Shown here: piece by piece, positions 18,715 to 28,778 of the stretch | How positions within the stretch are numbered: the first letter of the stretch is position 1 | Layout: every line of letters starts with the position of its first letter | NCBI RefSeq assembly: GCF_034351645.1 | Contig: NZ_CP133782.1 | Location: forward strand, 4,866,001 to 4,930,000 | Direction: 5' to 3' | DNA length: 64,000 nt | Source of the DNA: Pseudomonas sp. DC1.2 | Lineage (GTDB): Bacteria > Pseudomonadota > Gammaproteobacteria > Pseudomonadales > Pseudomonadaceae | Notes under the pieces: generated by a model | What the model saw: only the letters and a program-made list of their open reading frames with translations | What the model was told of the DNA's origin: nothing | Database searches by the model: none | Position numbers and translations under genes: made by a program

Positions 18715-20060
18715 TGCAGCGCCTCGGCGAGTTTGCCGTGCAGGCCGCCAAAGCCGCCGTTGCTCATAATCACCACGTGAGTGCCGGGCTGAGCCTGGCT
18801 TTTCACGCGCTCAATGATGCCTTCAAGGGAGTCGCTGACAATCGACGGCACCGTACACAGCGCCGCAGTACCCGCCAGGTCCCAGCCAAGATTGGCCGGC
18901 GCATACCAGATCACTTGATCGGCATCGACCACGCTTTGCGGAAGGCCATCACGGTGTGCGCCAAGCTTCATCGAGTTGGAGCGCGGTTCGATGATTGCGA
19001 TCAACGGCGCATCGCCAATGCGTTTACGCAGGCCATCAAGTGTGGTGGCGATGGCCGTGGGGTGGTGGGCGAAATCGTCATAAATGGTGATACCACGCAC
19101 CTCTGCGACTTTTTCCATGCGCCGCTTCACGCTTTTGAATGCACTCAGGGCGGCGATACCCATTGATGGCACAACACCGACATGACGGGCCGCCGCCAGG
19201 GTGGCCAAGGCATTGGCGACGTTGTGCTGACCGGTCATGTCCCACTCAACCACGCCCTGGGCAGTGCCTTCAAACATCACTTCAAACCTGGACCCGTCTT
19301 CACTCAGCAGCTTGACCCGCCACTGGCCGCCAGCGCCGGTGGTTTGCACGGGAGTCCAGCAACCCATCTCGATCACGCGCTGCAAGGCTGGCTCAGTGGT
19401 CGGATGGATGACCAAGCCTTCACTCGGGATGGTGCGCACCAAATGATGGAACTGCCGCTCGATAGCCGGCAGATCGGGAAAGATGTCGGCGTGATCGAAC
19501 TCAAGGTTATTCAGGATCGCCGTGCGCGGACGGTAGTGGACGAACTTGGAGCGCTTATCGAAGAAGGCGCTGTCATATTCATCGGCTTCGATCACAAAGA
19601 AAGGGGTGTCGCCCAGACGTGCCGACACCGAGAAATTCTGCGGTACGCCGCCGATCAGAAAACCCGGGCTCATGCCCGCGTGCTCCAGCACCCAGGCGAG
19701 CATGCTGCTGGTCGTGGTCTTGCCGTGAGTACCGGCGACGGCCAACACCCAGCGATCCTGTAATACGTGATCCGCCAGCCATTGCGGACCGGAGACGTAA
19801 GGCAGGCCTTTGTTCAACACATATTCAACGGCCGGGTTACCACGCGACATCGCATTGCCGATGACCACCAGGTCGGGGGCCGGATCGAGCTGCGCAGGGT
19901 CGTAACCTTGGGTCAACTCAATGCCTTGCGCCTCAAGCTGAGTGCTCATAGGCGGATACACGTTGGCATCGGAGCCGGTTACGTGATGGCCCAGCTCTTT
20001 GGCCAGAACCGCCATAGAACCCATGAAAGTGCCGCAGATACCAAGAATATGAATGTGCAT
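18711..20060 (-). CDS. mpl: UDP-N-acetylmuramate:tripeptide ligase
   Basis: Recycles peptidoglycan by joining the released tripeptide L-Ala-gamma-D-Glu-meso-DAP to UDP-MurNAc. The 449-residue Mur ligase starts [20 protein letters not shown]. It has the ATP loop [19 protein letters not shown] near residue 113, [20 protein letters not shown] near 170, [11 protein letters not shown] near 193 and [12 protein letters not shown] near 340. An upstream Met at 20138 lies in non-conserved sequence, so I use 20060. First gene of mpl-ubiX-yceK. Confidence 0.95.
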   Translation of the reverse strand: MHIHILGICGTFMGSMAVLAKELGHHVTGSDANVYPPMSTQLEAQGIELTQGYDPAQLDPAPDLVVIGNAMSRGNPAVEYVLNKGLPYVSGPQWLADHVLQDRWVLAVAGTHGKTTTSSMLAWVLEHAGMSPGFLIGGVPQNFSVSARLGDTPFFVIEADEYDSAFFDKRSKFVHYRPRTAILNNLEFDHADIFPDLPAIERQFHHLVRTIPSEGLVIHPTTEPALQRVIEMGCWTPVQTTGAGGQWRVKLLSEDGSRFEVMFEGTAQGVVEWDMTGQHNVANALATLAAARHVGVVPSMGIAALSAFKSVKRRMEKVAEVRGITIYDDFAHHPTAIATTLDGLRKRIGDAPLIAIIEPRSNSMKLGAHRDGLPQSVVDADQVIWYAPANLGWDLAGTAALCTVPSIVSDSLEGIIERVKSQAQPGTHVVIMSNGGFGGLHGKLAEALQ

Positions 20061-20196
20061 AGTCGACCTCGTAAAACATGGCCGCAGGTTAGCGTAGGGT
20101 GGGAAAATTCGCACCCTGTGTTTCGGGCAGCAGGACACTCTGCGCCCCAGAAGCGGACTCAGAAGCAGACGAAGACACAGAGCGTCTGTTGAGGCA

Positions 20197-20217
20197 TTCC
20201 CACGTCGACCGTGGGAA
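20197..20217. repeat. Short inverted repeat, CGTGGGAACGATC family
   Basis: Eight-base arms TTCCCACG and CGTGGGAA around a five-base loop lie between mpl and the end of eatR. The 13 bases CGTGGGAACGATC starting at 20210 occur again at 59005, also next to a CCACGC/GCGTGG repeat. This looks like a second, non-REP family of dispersed intergenic repeat. Confidence 0.65.
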
Positions 20218-20224
20218 CGATCGG

Positions 20225-22144
20225 TTACGCCGAGCGGGCGATACCGTGTTTACGCAGCTTTCTATAGAGGGTATTGCGGCTGACACCGAGCTGTTCGGCG
20301 GTATGCGTCATGTGCCAGCGCTGTTGCTCCAGCGCATTGAGCAGTGCCAGCCGCTCGGCGTCCTCCAGCGGATGGTCGCAAGGCTCCTCGGCAGGCAATG
20401 CAACGACCGGCCGCGCCTGACGGATCATCGCCGGCAAATCCTCCAGCCCGATCCGCCCGTCGTCACACAACGCCGCCAAGGTGCGCAACACATTGCGTAA
20501 CTGCCGAACATTCCCCGGCCACGCGAACCCGAGCAACGCTTGTCGCGCCGGCTGATCAATCAACACGGTTTGCGCGCCGGCCTCTTCGACCAACAGAAAA
20601 TCAAGCAGTTGGGCTTTGTCGGTGCGGTCGCGCAGCGCCGGCAGCGCCACTTCCAGACCGTTGAGGCGGTAATACAAATCCTCACGAAAGCCACCGCCCT
20701 GGACTCGCTCCAGCAAATTGCGGTGAGTCGCGCTGATAATTCTGACGTTGACGGACTCCGGTTCCCCACCAATCGGCACGACCTGGCGATCCTCCAACAC
20801 GCGTAACAGTCGAGTTTGCAGGGCCAAGGGCATGTCGCCAATTTCGTCGAGGAACAAGGTGCCGCCGTCGGCCTGCTGCAACTTGCCACGCATGCCTTCC
20901 TTGCGAGCACCGGTGAAGCTGCCACCGCGATAGCCGAACAGTTCACTCTCGATCAGGCTTTCAGGGATGGCCGCGCAGTTGAGCGCGACGAAGGCTTTTT
21001 CGGCGCGCTGGCTGGCGTGGTGTACGGCTTTGGCGAATGCCTCTTTGCCCGAGCCGGTTTCGCCGTTGATCAACAGCGGCACGTCTCGCTCGAACACCCG
21101 CAGGGCCTTGCGGAAATCTTCCTGTAAGGCGCTATCGCCCAGGCAGATACCCGAAAGATGCGGGCCCTGGGCCCTAAGCGGCGCTTTTGCCACGGGCACC
21201 GGAATGCTCCGCGATTGGCCACGCAATACCGCAAACAGGCTACGCCCATCGCGGCTGCGCAACGGCCAACTGGCGCTGGCATCGACGCTCGCCCGCCCCA
21301 TCAGTTCATCCAGCGAGCAGTCAAAAAAAGCATCGACTGATTTGCCCAGCAGACCGCCGCGTACATGCCCCAACAGATTCAGCGCGCTTTGATTGACCGC
21401 GCTGATCCGCCCGTCCCCGTCGAACGCCAGCAACCCTTCACTGAACAGCCCGACGGACTCGGCCTGAAGGTGAAAACGCAGCAGCCATTGATTATCGAAG
21501 TAACGCAGGAAATAGCAGCTTTCGATCATCTTCGCCGACAGATTGACCAAGGCCATGGTGTGAAACTGGCTCTGACGCGAGACATCATGCCGCGCCGACG
21601 AGACGTCCAGCACGGCTAGCAGTTCGCCCTGGGGATCGAACACCGGGCTCGCCGAGCAGGTCAGGCCCGTGTGGCGGCCACGGAAATGTTCGTCCTGATG
21701 GATGGTGAGGGACTGGCGCTCCACTAGGCAGGTGCCAATGCCGTTGGTGCCCTCGCACGCTTCGCTCCAGTCGGCGCCGAGCCACAACCCGGCACGCTCG
21801 AAAATCTTGCGTTCGGCAGGAGCGGTGACGCAATTGAGGATCACCCCCCGCGCATCGGTGAGCAGCACCGCATGCCCGGCACCGGAAAGTTGCTGATGCA
21901 GGCTGGTCATTTCATTGCCGGCGATCTGCAGAACGTGTTGCAGGCGTTCGCGGCTTTCAAGCACGCGACCATGTTCTAGCACGGTCGGCGCGATGGTCAG
22001 TGCGGGGTCGAGGTGATAGTCCTCAAGGCAGCGCAGCCAGGACCGCGCGATGGAAGGGTCACTGCCGGGACCGTGCAGGTGCGACTTGCCCTGGGTGACC
22101 GTCAAGACTTGTTGGGCATGGCGACTCAAATGGTTGTCGTGCAT
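20225..22144 (-). CDS. eatR: Sigma-54-dependent activator of ethanolamine genes (AcoR family)
   Basis: A 639-residue enhancer-binding protein. Residues 30-190 form a GAF-like sensor, 210-300 a PAS-like region, and 330-560 an AAA+ domain with Walker A GETGSGKEAFAKAVH near 360, the sigma-54 contact GSFTGA near 410 and Walker B GGTLFLDEIGDM near 430. The last 45 residues hold a Fis-type helix-turn-helix (TAEQLGVSRNTLYRKLRKHG). Position and family match P. aeruginosa EatR (PA4021), reported to activate ethanolamine catabolism with RpoN. It is divergent from exaC, across an RpoN promoter and paired repeats, which supports that role; the gene name is by context. Confidence 0.88.
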   Translation of the reverse strand: MHDNHLSRHAQQVLTVTQGKSHLHGPGSDPSIARSWLRCLEDYHLDPALTIAPTVLEHGRVLESRERLQHVLQIAGNEMTSLHQQLSGAGHAVLLTDARGVILNCVTAPAERKIFERAGLWLGADWSEACEGTNGIGTCLVERQSLTIHQDEHFRGRHTGLTCSASPVFDPQGELLAVLDVSSARHDVSRQSQFHTMALVNLSAKMIESCYFLRYFDNQWLLRFHLQAESVGLFSEGLLAFDGDGRISAVNQSALNLLGHVRGGLLGKSVDAFFDCSLDELMGRASVDASASWPLRSRDGRSLFAVLRGQSRSIPVPVAKAPLRAQGPHLSGICLGDSALQEDFRKALRVFERDVPLLINGETGSGKEAFAKAVHHASQRAEKAFVALNCAAIPESLIESELFGYRGGSFTGARKEGMRGKLQQADGGTLFLDEIGDMPLALQTRLLRVLEDRQVVPIGGEPESVNVRIISATHRNLLERVQGGGFREDLYYRLNGLEVALPALRDRTDKAQLLDFLLVEEAGAQTVLIDQPARQALLGFAWPGNVRQLRNVLRTLAALCDDGRIGLEDLPAMIRQARPVVALPAEEPCDHPLEDAERLALLNALEQQRWHMTHTAEQLGVSRNTLYRKLRKHGIARSA

Positions 22145-22262
22145 TTCTTATTATTCTCCCCGGGGCTCGGGGGCCCGTGCGTGAAGTGACGCCCAGCATC
22201 CTCCAGCCACCGATGCTTTGCAATGCTGAGCAGACCGCCCGGTCACACACTGCGCCACAAGC

Positions 22263-22306
22263 GGTACAAAGTGTCACCCCGGCTGTACCAAAACCGTCAC
22301 AGCCGG
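22263..22306. promoter_or_regulatory. Candidate EatR enhancer sites upstream of exaC
   Basis: Two overlapping inverted repeats lie about 60-100 bases before the RpoN promoter: GGTACA (22263) with TGTACC (22284), and CCGGCTGT (22279) with ACAGCCGG (22299). Enhancer-binding proteins of this class normally bind dyad sites upstream of a -24/-12 promoter. The distance is right, but which dyad is used is not clear. This sits in the 302-base eatR-exaC gap, where I find no other gene. Confidence 0.5.
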
Positions 22307-22364
22307 CCCCCGTTGGTCCGACAAAAAGTGCGCAACGCCTTGATTTTCCTGAGCTGCAAGGCAG

Positions 22365-22380
22365 TGGCCCGACCTTTGCT
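22365..22380 (+). promoter_or_regulatory. RpoN (-24/-12) promoter of exaC
   Basis: The 16 bases TGGCCCGACCTTTGCT match the sigma-54 consensus TGGCACG-N4-TTGCW at all but one position, with exact spacing. It lies 67 bases upstream of the exaC start codon and downstream of dyad repeats. Together with the divergent sigma-54 activator gene this strongly suggests RpoN-dependent transcription of exaC. Confidence 0.9.
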
Positions 22381-22446
22381 CTACGCTTATAACAAGCGCT
22401 CATGCGCCACTCCCTTATAAGCACAAAAGCCAAGGAGAAACCCGTC

Positions 22447-23967
22447 ATGCGTTACGCTCACCCCGGTACTGAAGGCGCTATCGTCTCGTTCAAGAGCCAA
22501 TACGGTAACTACATCGGCGGCGAATTCGTCGCGCCTGTCAAAGGTCAGTACTTCACCAATACTTCGCCAGTGAACGGCCAACCGATTGCCGAATTCCCGC
22601 GTTCCACCGCTGAAGACATCGACAAAGCCCTGGACGCTGCCCACGCCGCCGCCGATGCCTGGGGCGCCACGTCTGCCCAGGCGCGGTCGCTGGTGCTGCT
22701 GAAAATTGCCGATCGCATCGAGCAAAACCTCGAGGTGCTGGCGGTTACCGAGTCTTGGGACAATGGCAAAGCCGTTCGCGAAACCCTCAACGCCGACATC
22801 CCACTGGCGGCAGATCACTTCCGCTACTTCGCCGGCTGCATTCGCGCCCAGGAAGGCAGCGCCGCCGAAATCGACGGCAACACCGTGGCTTACCACATCC
22901 ATGAACCGTTGGGCGTGGTCGGGCAGATCATCCCGTGGAACTTCCCGATTCTGATGGCCGCGTGGAAACTCGCCCCAGCCCTGGCGGCCGGTAACTGCGT
23001 GGTGCTCAAGCCTGCCGAGCAAACCCCGCTGGGCATCACCGTGCTGATGGAACTGATCGGCGACCTGCTCCCACCAGGCGTGCTGAACGTGGTGCAAGGT
23101 TACGGTAAAGAAGCCGGCGAAGCCTTGGCCACCAGCAAGCGCATCGCCAAAATCGCCTTCACCGGTTCGACACCGGTCGGCTCGCACATCATGAAGTGCG
23201 CCGCCGAAAACATCATTCCGTCCACCGTCGAGCTGGGCGGCAAGTCGCCGAACATCTTCTTCGCCGACATCATGCAAGCCGAACCCACCTTCATCGAAAA
23301 AGCAGCCGAAGGCCTGGTGTTGGCGTTCTTCAACCAAGGCGAAGTCTGCACCTGCCCATCACGAGCGCTGGTGCAAGAGTCGATCTACGACGATTTCATG
23401 AAAGTGGTGATGAAGAAAGTCCTGCAAATCAAACGTGGCGACCCGCTGGACACCGACACCATGGTCGGCGCCCAGGCGTCTGAGCAGCAATTCGACAAAA
23501 TCCTCTCCTACCTGGAAATTGCCAAGGGCGAGGGCGCCGAGTTGCTGACCGGCGGCAAGGTAGAAAAACTCGAGGGGAACCTGGCGACCGGTTACTACAT
23601 CCAGCCGACCCTGCTCAAGGGCACCAACAAAATGCGCGTGTTCCAGGAAGAAATCTTTGGCCCGGTGGTGAGCATCACCACCTTCAAGGACGAAGCCGAA
23701 GCCCTGGCCATCGCCAACGATACCGAGTTCGGGCTGGGTGCCGGCCTCTGGACTCGCGACATCAACCGCGCTTACCGCATGGGCCGTGCCATCAAGGCCG
23801 GTCGAGTCTGGACCAACTGCTACCACCTGTACCCGGCGCACGCTGCGTTTGGTGGGTACAAGAAGTCTGGCGTTGGCCGTGAAACCCACAAAATGATGCT
23901 CGACCACTATCAGCAGACCAAAAACCTGCTGGTGAGCTACGACATCAACCCGCTGGGCTTCTTCTAA
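22447..23967 (+). CDS. exaC: NAD-dependent (acet)aldehyde dehydrogenase
   Basis: Oxidises acetaldehyde, the product of ethanolamine ammonia-lyase, to acetate; it also serves ethanol oxidation in pseudomonads. The 506-residue protein has [19 protein letters not shown] near residue 155, the glycine motif [12 protein letters not shown] near 240, the general base in [12 protein letters not shown] near 260 and the catalytic cysteine in [15 protein letters not shown] near 300. The start [15 protein letters not shown] follows AAGGAG; an ATG 45 bases upstream lies before that site. It is the first gene of the exaC-eat-eutBC row. Confidence 0.93.
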   Translation: MRYAHPGTEGAIVSFKSQYGNYIGGEFVAPVKGQYFTNTSPVNGQPIAEFPRSTAEDIDKALDAAHAAADAWGATSAQARSLVLLKIADRIEQNLEVLAVTESWDNGKAVRETLNADIPLAADHFRYFAGCIRAQEGSAAEIDGNTVAYHIHEPLGVVGQIIPWNFPILMAAWKLAPALAAGNCVVLKPAEQTPLGITVLMELIGDLLPPGVLNVVQGYGKEAGEALATSKRIAKIAFTGSTPVGSHIMKCAAENIIPSTVELGGKSPNIFFADIMQAEPTFIEKAAEGLVLAFFNQGEVCTCPSRALVQESIYDDFMKVVMKKVLQIKRGDPLDTDTMVGAQASEQQFDKILSYLEIAKGEGAELLTGGKVEKLEGNLATGYYIQPTLLKGTNKMRVFQEEIFGPVVSITTFKDEAEALAIANDTEFGLGAGLWTRDINRAYRMGRAIKAGRVWTNCYHLYPAHAAFGGYKKSGVGRETHKMMLDHYQQTKNLLVSYDINPLGFF

Positions 23968-23973
23968 AAACCG

Positions 23974-24001
23974 GGGCGATGCAGGTAATCCTGTATCGCC
24001 C
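23974..24001 (+). terminator. Probable terminator hairpin after exaC
   Basis: Arms GGGCGATGCAGG (23974-23985) and CCTGTATCGCCC (23990-24001) pair over twelve positions with one G-U and a four-base loop. The following TTCAAAT is a weak T-run, so termination may be partial. It would isolate exaC from the eat promoter region. Confidence 0.7.
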
Positions 24002-24013
24002 TTCAAATAGCTT

Positions 24014-24077
24014 TCGCGAGCAGGCTCGCTCCCACCTATGCATTGCCTAGCACTCTGGGAGTGAACCCGCTCGCGAA
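24014..24077. repeat. REP pair (REPIN-like) between exaC and eat
   Basis: Left arm TCGCGAGCAGGCTCGCTCCC and a degraded right arm GGAGTGAACCCGCTCGCGA lie head-to-head about 25 bases apart. The left arm matches the copy after dxs almost exactly. Confidence 0.8.
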
Positions 24078-24118
24078 GTTGTCCTTGATGACACCATCAA
24101 AAAACTGCCGTGCTGCTC

Positions 24119-24134
24119 TGACACAGGCTTTGCG
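24119..24134 (+). promoter_or_regulatory. Possible RpoN promoter of eat
   Basis: TGACACAGGCTTTGCG has the -24/-12 spacing and most consensus bases, with GA in place of the usual invariant GG at -24. It lies 74 bases upstream of the eat start. The mismatch lowers confidence, but the same regulon logic as exaC makes it worth listing. Confidence 0.5.
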
Positions 24135-24207
24135 CGCCCGCTCTTTACGTAATCGCTGCACCTGAAAGTCCAATAGATCAAACAATAAAAAAAGACAGAG
24201 AGGACTT

Positions 24208-25578
24208 ATGACGTCTACTACACAGCTCAAACCCACACTCGGCACCCTGCATTTATGGGGCATTGCCGTTGGCCTGGTGATTTCCGGCGAATACTTTGGC
24301 TGGAGTTACGGCTGGGGCACTGCCGGCACCTTGGGGTTTCTCGTCACCGCATTGATGGTGGCGACGATGTACACCTGCTTCATCTTCAGTTTTACCGAAC
24401 TGACCACCGCGATTCCCCACGCGGGCGGGCCGTTTGCCTACAGCCGAAGGGCCTTCGGGGAAAAAGGCGGATTGATCGCCGGTATCGCCACCCTGATTGA
24501 ATTCGTGTTTGCGCCACCGGCGATTGCCATGGCCATCGGCGCCTACCTCAATGTGCAATACCCGGATCTGGACCCCAAGATTGCAGCGGTCGGCGCCTAC
24601 TTTGTGTTCATGACCCTGAACATCCTCGGCGTCAGCATCGCCGCGACCTTTGAACTGGTGGTCACGGTGCTGGCCGTCGCCGAGTTGCTGGTGTTCATGG
24701 GCGTGGTTGCACCAGGCTTCAGCGTCAGTAACTTCGTGCTCAACGGCTGGTCCGGCGCCAACGAGTTCACCATGGCTTCGATCCCCGGCATCTTTGCGGC
24801 GATCCCGTTTGCGATCTGGTTTTTCCTCGCCATTGAAGGCGCCGCCATGGCGGCCGAGGAAGCCAAGGACCCGAAACGGACGATTCCCAAAGCCTACGTC
24901 AGTGGCATCCTGACCCTGGTGTTCCTGGCCATCGGCGTGATGATCCTGGCGGGCGGTGTGGGTGACTGGCGTCTGCTGGCCAACATCAACGATCCCTTGC
25001 CACAAGCAATGAAAACCGTGGTGGGCAACAACTCCAACTGGATGCACATGCTGGTCTGGATTGGCCTGTTCGGTCTGGTGGCAAGTTTCCACGGCATCAT
25101 CCTCGGCTACTCGCGACAGTTCTTCGCCCTGGCTCGCGCTGGCTACCTGCCCCGCTCGCTGGCCAAACTCTCGCGCTTTCAGACCCCGCACCGGTCGATC
25201 CTGGCCGGCGGCGTCATCGGCATCGCCGCTATCTACAGCGACGGCCTGGTCAACCTGCAAGGCATGACCCTGACGGCGGCGATGATTACCATGTCGGTAT
25301 TCGGCGCCATCGTGATGTACATCATCAGCATGCTGAGCCTGTTCAAATTGCGTAAAACCGAGCCAAACCTGGAGCGCACCTTCCGCGCGCCGGGGTATCC
25401 GATTGTGCCGGGGATTGCGCTGTTTCTGGCGGTGGTCTGCCTGGTGGCGATGGCATGGTTCAATGCGGTGATCGGGCTGGTGTTCCTCGGCTTTATGGCC
25501 GCCGGCTTCATCTACTTCCAACTGACCGCCAAACAACGTTCGGACGCACCGGCTGACGCTATGCTCACAGGTAACTAA
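24208..25578 (+). CDS. eat: Ethanolamine permease (APC superfamily)
   Basis: Inner-membrane amino acid/polyamine-type transporter that brings in ethanolamine. The 456-residue protein has about twelve hydrophobic segments. Typical sequence marks are GIAVGLVISGEYFGWSYGW near residue 15, PHAGGPFAYSRRAFGEKGG near 72 and FFLAIEGAAMAAEEAKDPKR near 210, the last being well kept in the ethanolamine permease subfamily. The ATG follows AGAGAGGACTT. Its position between exaC and eutB agrees with the catabolic role. Confidence 0.93.
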   Translation: MTSTTQLKPTLGTLHLWGIAVGLVISGEYFGWSYGWGTAGTLGFLVTALMVATMYTCFIFSFTELTTAIPHAGGPFAYSRRAFGEKGGLIAGIATLIEFVFAPPAIAMAIGAYLNVQYPDLDPKIAAVGAYFVFMTLNILGVSIAATFELVVTVLAVAELLVFMGVVAPGFSVSNFVLNGWSGANEFTMASIPGIFAAIPFAIWFFLAIEGAAMAAEEAKDPKRTIPKAYVSGILTLVFLAIGVMILAGGVGDWRLLANINDPLPQAMKTVVGNNSNWMHMLVWIGLFGLVASFHGIILGYSRQFFALARAGYLPRSLAKLSRFQTPHRSILAGGVIGIAAIYSDGLVNLQGMTLTAAMITMSVFGAIVMYIISMLSLFKLRKTEPNLERTFRAPGYPIVPGIALFLAVVCLVAMAWFNAVIGLVFLGFMAAGFIYFQLTAKQRSDAPADAMLTGN

Positions 25579-25586
25579 GCGGTATC

Positions 25587-25611
25587 GGCGCCGGATTTAT
25601 CGTCCGGCGCC
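25587..25611. terminator. Strong hairpin between eat and eutB
   Basis: Arms GGCGCCGGA and TCCGGCGCC form nine perfect pairs around a seven-base loop, eight bases past the eat stop. There is no T-run after it, so it may act as an mRNA-stabilising or rho-linked structure rather than a full terminator. No promoter is clear between it and eutB. Confidence 0.6.
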
Positions 25612-25693
25612 TGCTACATCGACGTGCATACACATCCCACAAGGGTTTGGTGGTGTTTTTGAGTTATCCACAGAATCAGGAGGCCTCCGTCTC

Positions 25694-27088
25694 ATGGCCG
25701 TATTTGCCCATACCGTCGGCGCCCAGACCTACCGTTTCGAGAGCCTCAAGGACGTGATGGCCAAGGCCAGCCCGGCCCGTTCCGGGGACTTCCTGGCCGG
25801 TGTCGCCGCGCTTAACGACGGCGAGCGGGTCGCCGCGCAAATGGCCTTGGCCGACATCCCGCTCTCGCACTTCCTGCAGGAGGTGCTGATTGCGTATGAA
25901 GCCGATGAAGTTACCCGACTGATCATCGACACCCACGACCCACACGCTTTCAGCGTGGTCAGCCACCTGACCGTCGGCGGTTTTCGCGACTGGCTGCTCA
26001 GCGATGCCGCCGACGAAACGAGCCTACGCGCCCTCGCGCCCGGCCTCACCCCAGAAATGGCCGCCGCCGTGTCGAAGATCATGCGCGTACAGGACTTGGT
26101 GCTGGTGGCGCAGAAAATCCGCGTGGTCACGCAGTTTCGCGGCACGATGGGCCTGCGCGGCCGGTTATCCACTCGGCTGCAACCCAATCACCCGACCGAC
26201 GAACCGGCCGGCATCGCGGCGAGCATTCTCGATGGCCTGCTGTACGGCAACGGCGATGCAATGATCGGCATCAACCCGGCCACCGACAGCATCGCCTCAA
26301 TCTGCGCCATGCTGGAAATGCTCGACGCAATCATCCAGCGCTACGACATCCCGACCCAGGCGTGCGTACTGACTCACGTCACCACCTCTATTGAAGCGGT
26401 GAATCGAGGCGTGCCACTGGACCTGGTGTTCCAGTCGATTGCCGGCACCGAAGCGGCGAATGCCAGTTTCGGCATCAACCTGAATGTGTTGCAGGAGGGT
26501 TATGACGCGGGGTTGAGCCTGAATCGCGGGACGCTTGGGCAAAACCTGATGTATTTCGAAACAGGCCAGGGCAGCGCCCTGTCGGCCAATGCTCACCACG
26601 GCATCGATCAACAAACCTGCGAAACCCGCGCCTACGCGGTGGCGCGCCATTTTAAGCCGTTCCTGGTGAACACCGTCGTCGGCTTCATCGGCCCGGAATA
26701 CCTTTACAACGGTAAACAAATCATTCGCGCCGGCCTCGAAGACCACTTCTGCGGCAAGCTGCTGGGCGTGCCGATGGGGTGCGACATTTGCTACACCAAC
26801 CACGCCGAAGCCGACCAGGACGACATGGACACCCTGCTAACCCTGCTCGGCGTCGCCGGGATCAACTTCATCATGGGCATCCCCGGCTCCGACGACATCA
26901 TGCTCAACTACCAGACCACTTCGTTCCACGATGCCCTTTACGCGCGCCAGACGTTGGGCCTGAAACCGGCACCGGAGTTCGAACAATGGCTGGCGAAGAT
27001 GGGCATTTTCACTCAGGCGGACGGCAAGGTTCGCTTCGGCAACAGCTTGCCGCCAGCCTTCCGCCAGGCCCTGGCGCAATTGGGATGA
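25694..27088 (+). CDS. eutB: Ethanolamine ammonia-lyase large subunit
   Basis: Large subunit of the adenosylcobalamin-dependent enzyme that splits ethanolamine into acetaldehyde and ammonia. The 464-residue product is full length. It contains [20 protein letters not shown] near residue 155, [18 protein letters not shown] near 195, the active-site region [19 protein letters not shown] near 250 and [19 protein letters not shown] near 362. The start follows AGGAGGCCTCCGTCTC. No shell protein, eutA or other eut genes are nearby, so this is the short, compartment-free Pseudomonas pathway. It overlaps eutC by ATGA. Confidence 0.96.
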   Translation: MAVFAHTVGAQTYRFESLKDVMAKASPARSGDFLAGVAALNDGERVAAQMALADIPLSHFLQEVLIAYEADEVTRLIIDTHDPHAFSVVSHLTVGGFRDWLLSDAADETSLRALAPGLTPEMAAAVSKIMRVQDLVLVAQKIRVVTQFRGTMGLRGRLSTRLQPNHPTDEPAGIAASILDGLLYGNGDAMIGINPATDSIASICAMLEMLDAIIQRYDIPTQACVLTHVTTSIEAVNRGVPLDLVFQSIAGTEAANASFGINLNVLQEGYDAGLSLNRGTLGQNLMYFETGQGSALSANAHHGIDQQTCETRAYAVARHFKPFLVNTVVGFIGPEYLYNGKQIIRAGLEDHFCGKLLGVPMGCDICYTNHAEADQDDMDTLLTLLGVAGINFIMGIPGSDDIMLNYQTTSFHDALYARQTLGLKPAPEFEQWLAKMGIFTQADGKVRFGNSLPPAFRQALAQLG

Positions 27089-27921
27089 GTGTTGATATGG
27101 ATAAGCCCCCCGTCGATCCGCAGAACCCGTGGCTGCAGCTGCGTCGCCTGACCCCGGCACGCATTGCGCTCGGCCGCACCGGCACCAGCCTGCCCACCAA
27201 GGCGCAACTGGATTTCCAGTACGCCCATGCGCAGGCCCGGGACGCGGTGCATTTGCCGTTCGACCACGCGGGGCTGAGCGCGCAACTGGCCAAGCACGGT
27301 CGCGAGAGCCTGCTGCTGCACAGCGCTGCCACGGATCGGAACAGTTATTTGCAGCGTCCTGATCTGGGGCGCAAGTTGAGTGATGCGTCGGCGCAGAGCC
27401 TGCGCAACTACGCCCTGGCGCACCCCGGTGGTGTGGATTGCGTCATCGTTGTCGCCGACGGTTTGTCGGCATTGGCCGTTCATCGCCATACCGTGCCGTT
27501 TCTGACGCGCCTGGAAGAACAGGCTGCAGCGGACGGCTGGTCGATGTCACCGGTCGTTTTAGTGGAGCAGGGACGCGTAGCCGTGGCCGACGAGATCGGC
27601 GAACTGCTGGGCGCGAAAATGGTAGTAATCCTGATCGGTGAACGCCCCGGCCTCAGCTCACCGGACAGCCTGGGGTTATATTTCACCTACAATCCCAAAG
27701 TCGGCCTCACAGACGCCTACCGCAATTGCATCTCCAATGTCCGGCTCGAAGGCTTGAGCTACGGCATGGCGGCGCACCGCTTGCTGTATTTGATGCGCGA
27801 AGCTTGTCGAAGGCAGTTGTCGGGGGTCAATCTCAAGGACGAGGCCCAGGTTCAGACCCTGGCGTCAGACACCGGCACGGACATGAAAGGAAATTTCCTA
27901 CTCAGTCCGCCGGATGCCTGA
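27085..27921 (+). CDS. eutC: Ethanolamine ammonia-lyase small subunit
   Basis: Small subunit of the B12-dependent lyase, which helps bind the cobalamin. The 278-residue protein begins [16 protein letters not shown], with the ATG overlapping the eutB stop; a second ATG four codons on is also possible. Family blocks are [20 protein letters not shown] near residue 24, [24 protein letters not shown]-like [33 protein letters not shown] near 180 and [11 protein letters not shown] near 205. Tight coupling with eutB fits the fixed subunit ratio of the enzyme. Confidence 0.95.
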   Translation: MSVDMDKPPVDPQNPWLQLRRLTPARIALGRTGTSLPTKAQLDFQYAHAQARDAVHLPFDHAGLSAQLAKHGRESLLLHSAATDRNSYLQRPDLGRKLSDASAQSLRNYALAHPGGVDCVIVVADGLSALAVHRHTVPFLTRLEEQAAADGWSMSPVVLVEQGRVAVADEIGELLGAKMVVILIGERPGLSSPDSLGLYFTYNPKVGLTDAYRNCISNVRLEGLSYGMAAHRLLYLMREACRRQLSGVNLKDEAQVQTLASDTGTDMKGNFLLSPPDA

Positions 27922-28036
27922 ACCGTTTCTGCATTGCGTTTCTGATCCGGTTTCAGGCAGGATCGAAGCACGGCTGCCCGAGTAACAAACCGCCGCCAGC
28001 GCACGTGAAGACAGCCACTTGAAGACGAGACCTACC

Positions 28037-28498
28037 ATGCGGATTATTCAAGCGACCCTCGAACACCTGGACATCCTGACCCCGTTGTTCGTCAAATACC
28101 GCGAGTTTTATGGCGCCTTGCCGTATCCGGACTCGTCCCGGGCATTTCTCGAAAAACGCCTGCGTCGTAAAGAGTCGGTGATCTACCTCGCGCTGGCCGA
28201 TGACGACAACAACAAACTCATGGGCTTTTGTCAGCTCTACCCAAGCTTCTCGTCCCTCTCACTTAAACGGGTCTGGATTCTCAATGACATTTACGTTGCC
28301 GAAGATGCGCGCCGCCAACTGGTCGCCGACAACCTGATACGCACCGCAAAGAAAATGGCCAAGGAAACCCATGCCGTGCGCATGCGTGTGTCCACCAGCA
28401 GCAACAATGAAGTGGCACAGAAGACTTACGAGTCGATTGGCTTTAAGGAAGACACCGAATTCAAGAACTACGTGCTGCCGATCAGCGACGAACTCTGA
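28037..28498 (+). CDS. GNAT-family N-acetyltransferase
   Basis: A 153-residue acetyltransferase that begins MRIIQATLEHLDILTPLF. The GNAT core can be seen in RVWILNDIYVAEDARRQLVA (motif A region) near residue 75 and the C-terminal ARMRVSTS-NNEVAQKTYESIGF pattern near 120. The usual QxxGxG pyrophosphate loop is altered (EDARRQLVADNL), as in several GNAT groups. Substrate unknown. The upstream ATG at 28019 is less likely because it adds residues before the first strand. It lies directly after the eut genes but is preceded by a 115-base gap. Confidence 0.85.
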   Translation: MRIIQATLEHLDILTPLFVKYREFYGALPYPDSSRAFLEKRLRRKESVIYLALADDDNNKLMGFCQLYPSFSSLSLKRVWILNDIYVAEDARRQLVADNLIRTAKKMAKETHAVRMRVSTSSNNEVAQKTYESIGFKEDTEFKNYVLPISDEL

Positions 28499-28510
28499 TT
28501 CACCCTAGGC

Positions 28511-28594
28511 AGGGTCCAAGCGAGTCTGCTCGCGATACAGGCACCTCAGTGTTTCAGCGACACCGAGGCCATCGCGAGCAAGCTCGCGCTCACA
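28511..28594. repeat. REPIN-like repeat pair
   Basis: Two facing arms, AAGCGAGTCTGCTCGCGAT and ATCGCGAGCAAGCTCGCGCT, sit about 35 bases apart just after the GNAT gene. They are diverged copies of the REP arm seen after dxs. Confidence 0.75.
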
Positions 28595-28691
28595 AAAACC
28601 CGCAACGACCACCCATCTCTATCGACATCCCCCGCTACAATCTCGACGCGCTTTTCACCTCTCACACCGTATAATCGCGACCTTTCTGGCT

Positions 28692-28725
28692 TGTAAGAAA
28701 AACTACACTCGCGTGTAGGCTTACA
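28692..28725. promoter_or_regulatory. Interrupted palindrome in the dedA leader
   Basis: Nested arms TGTAAG/CTTACA outside CTACAC/GTGTAG, with a TCGC loop, lie 54-87 bases before the dedA start. A -10-like TATAAT is at 28670. The structure could be a leader hairpin or an operator; the sequence does not decide. This is part of a 280-base gap that otherwise holds the REPIN. Confidence 0.45.
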
Positions 28726-28778
28726 TAAAGTCGTCCGCACAGGCCTGCTGAGCCGGGCCATAACCACAGGTGCTTTCC

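Noticed and set aside
24253..25536. Long minus-strand open frame opposite eat
   Set aside because: His/Gln/Arg-rich translation with no family features, mirroring a membrane protein gene; a shadow frame.
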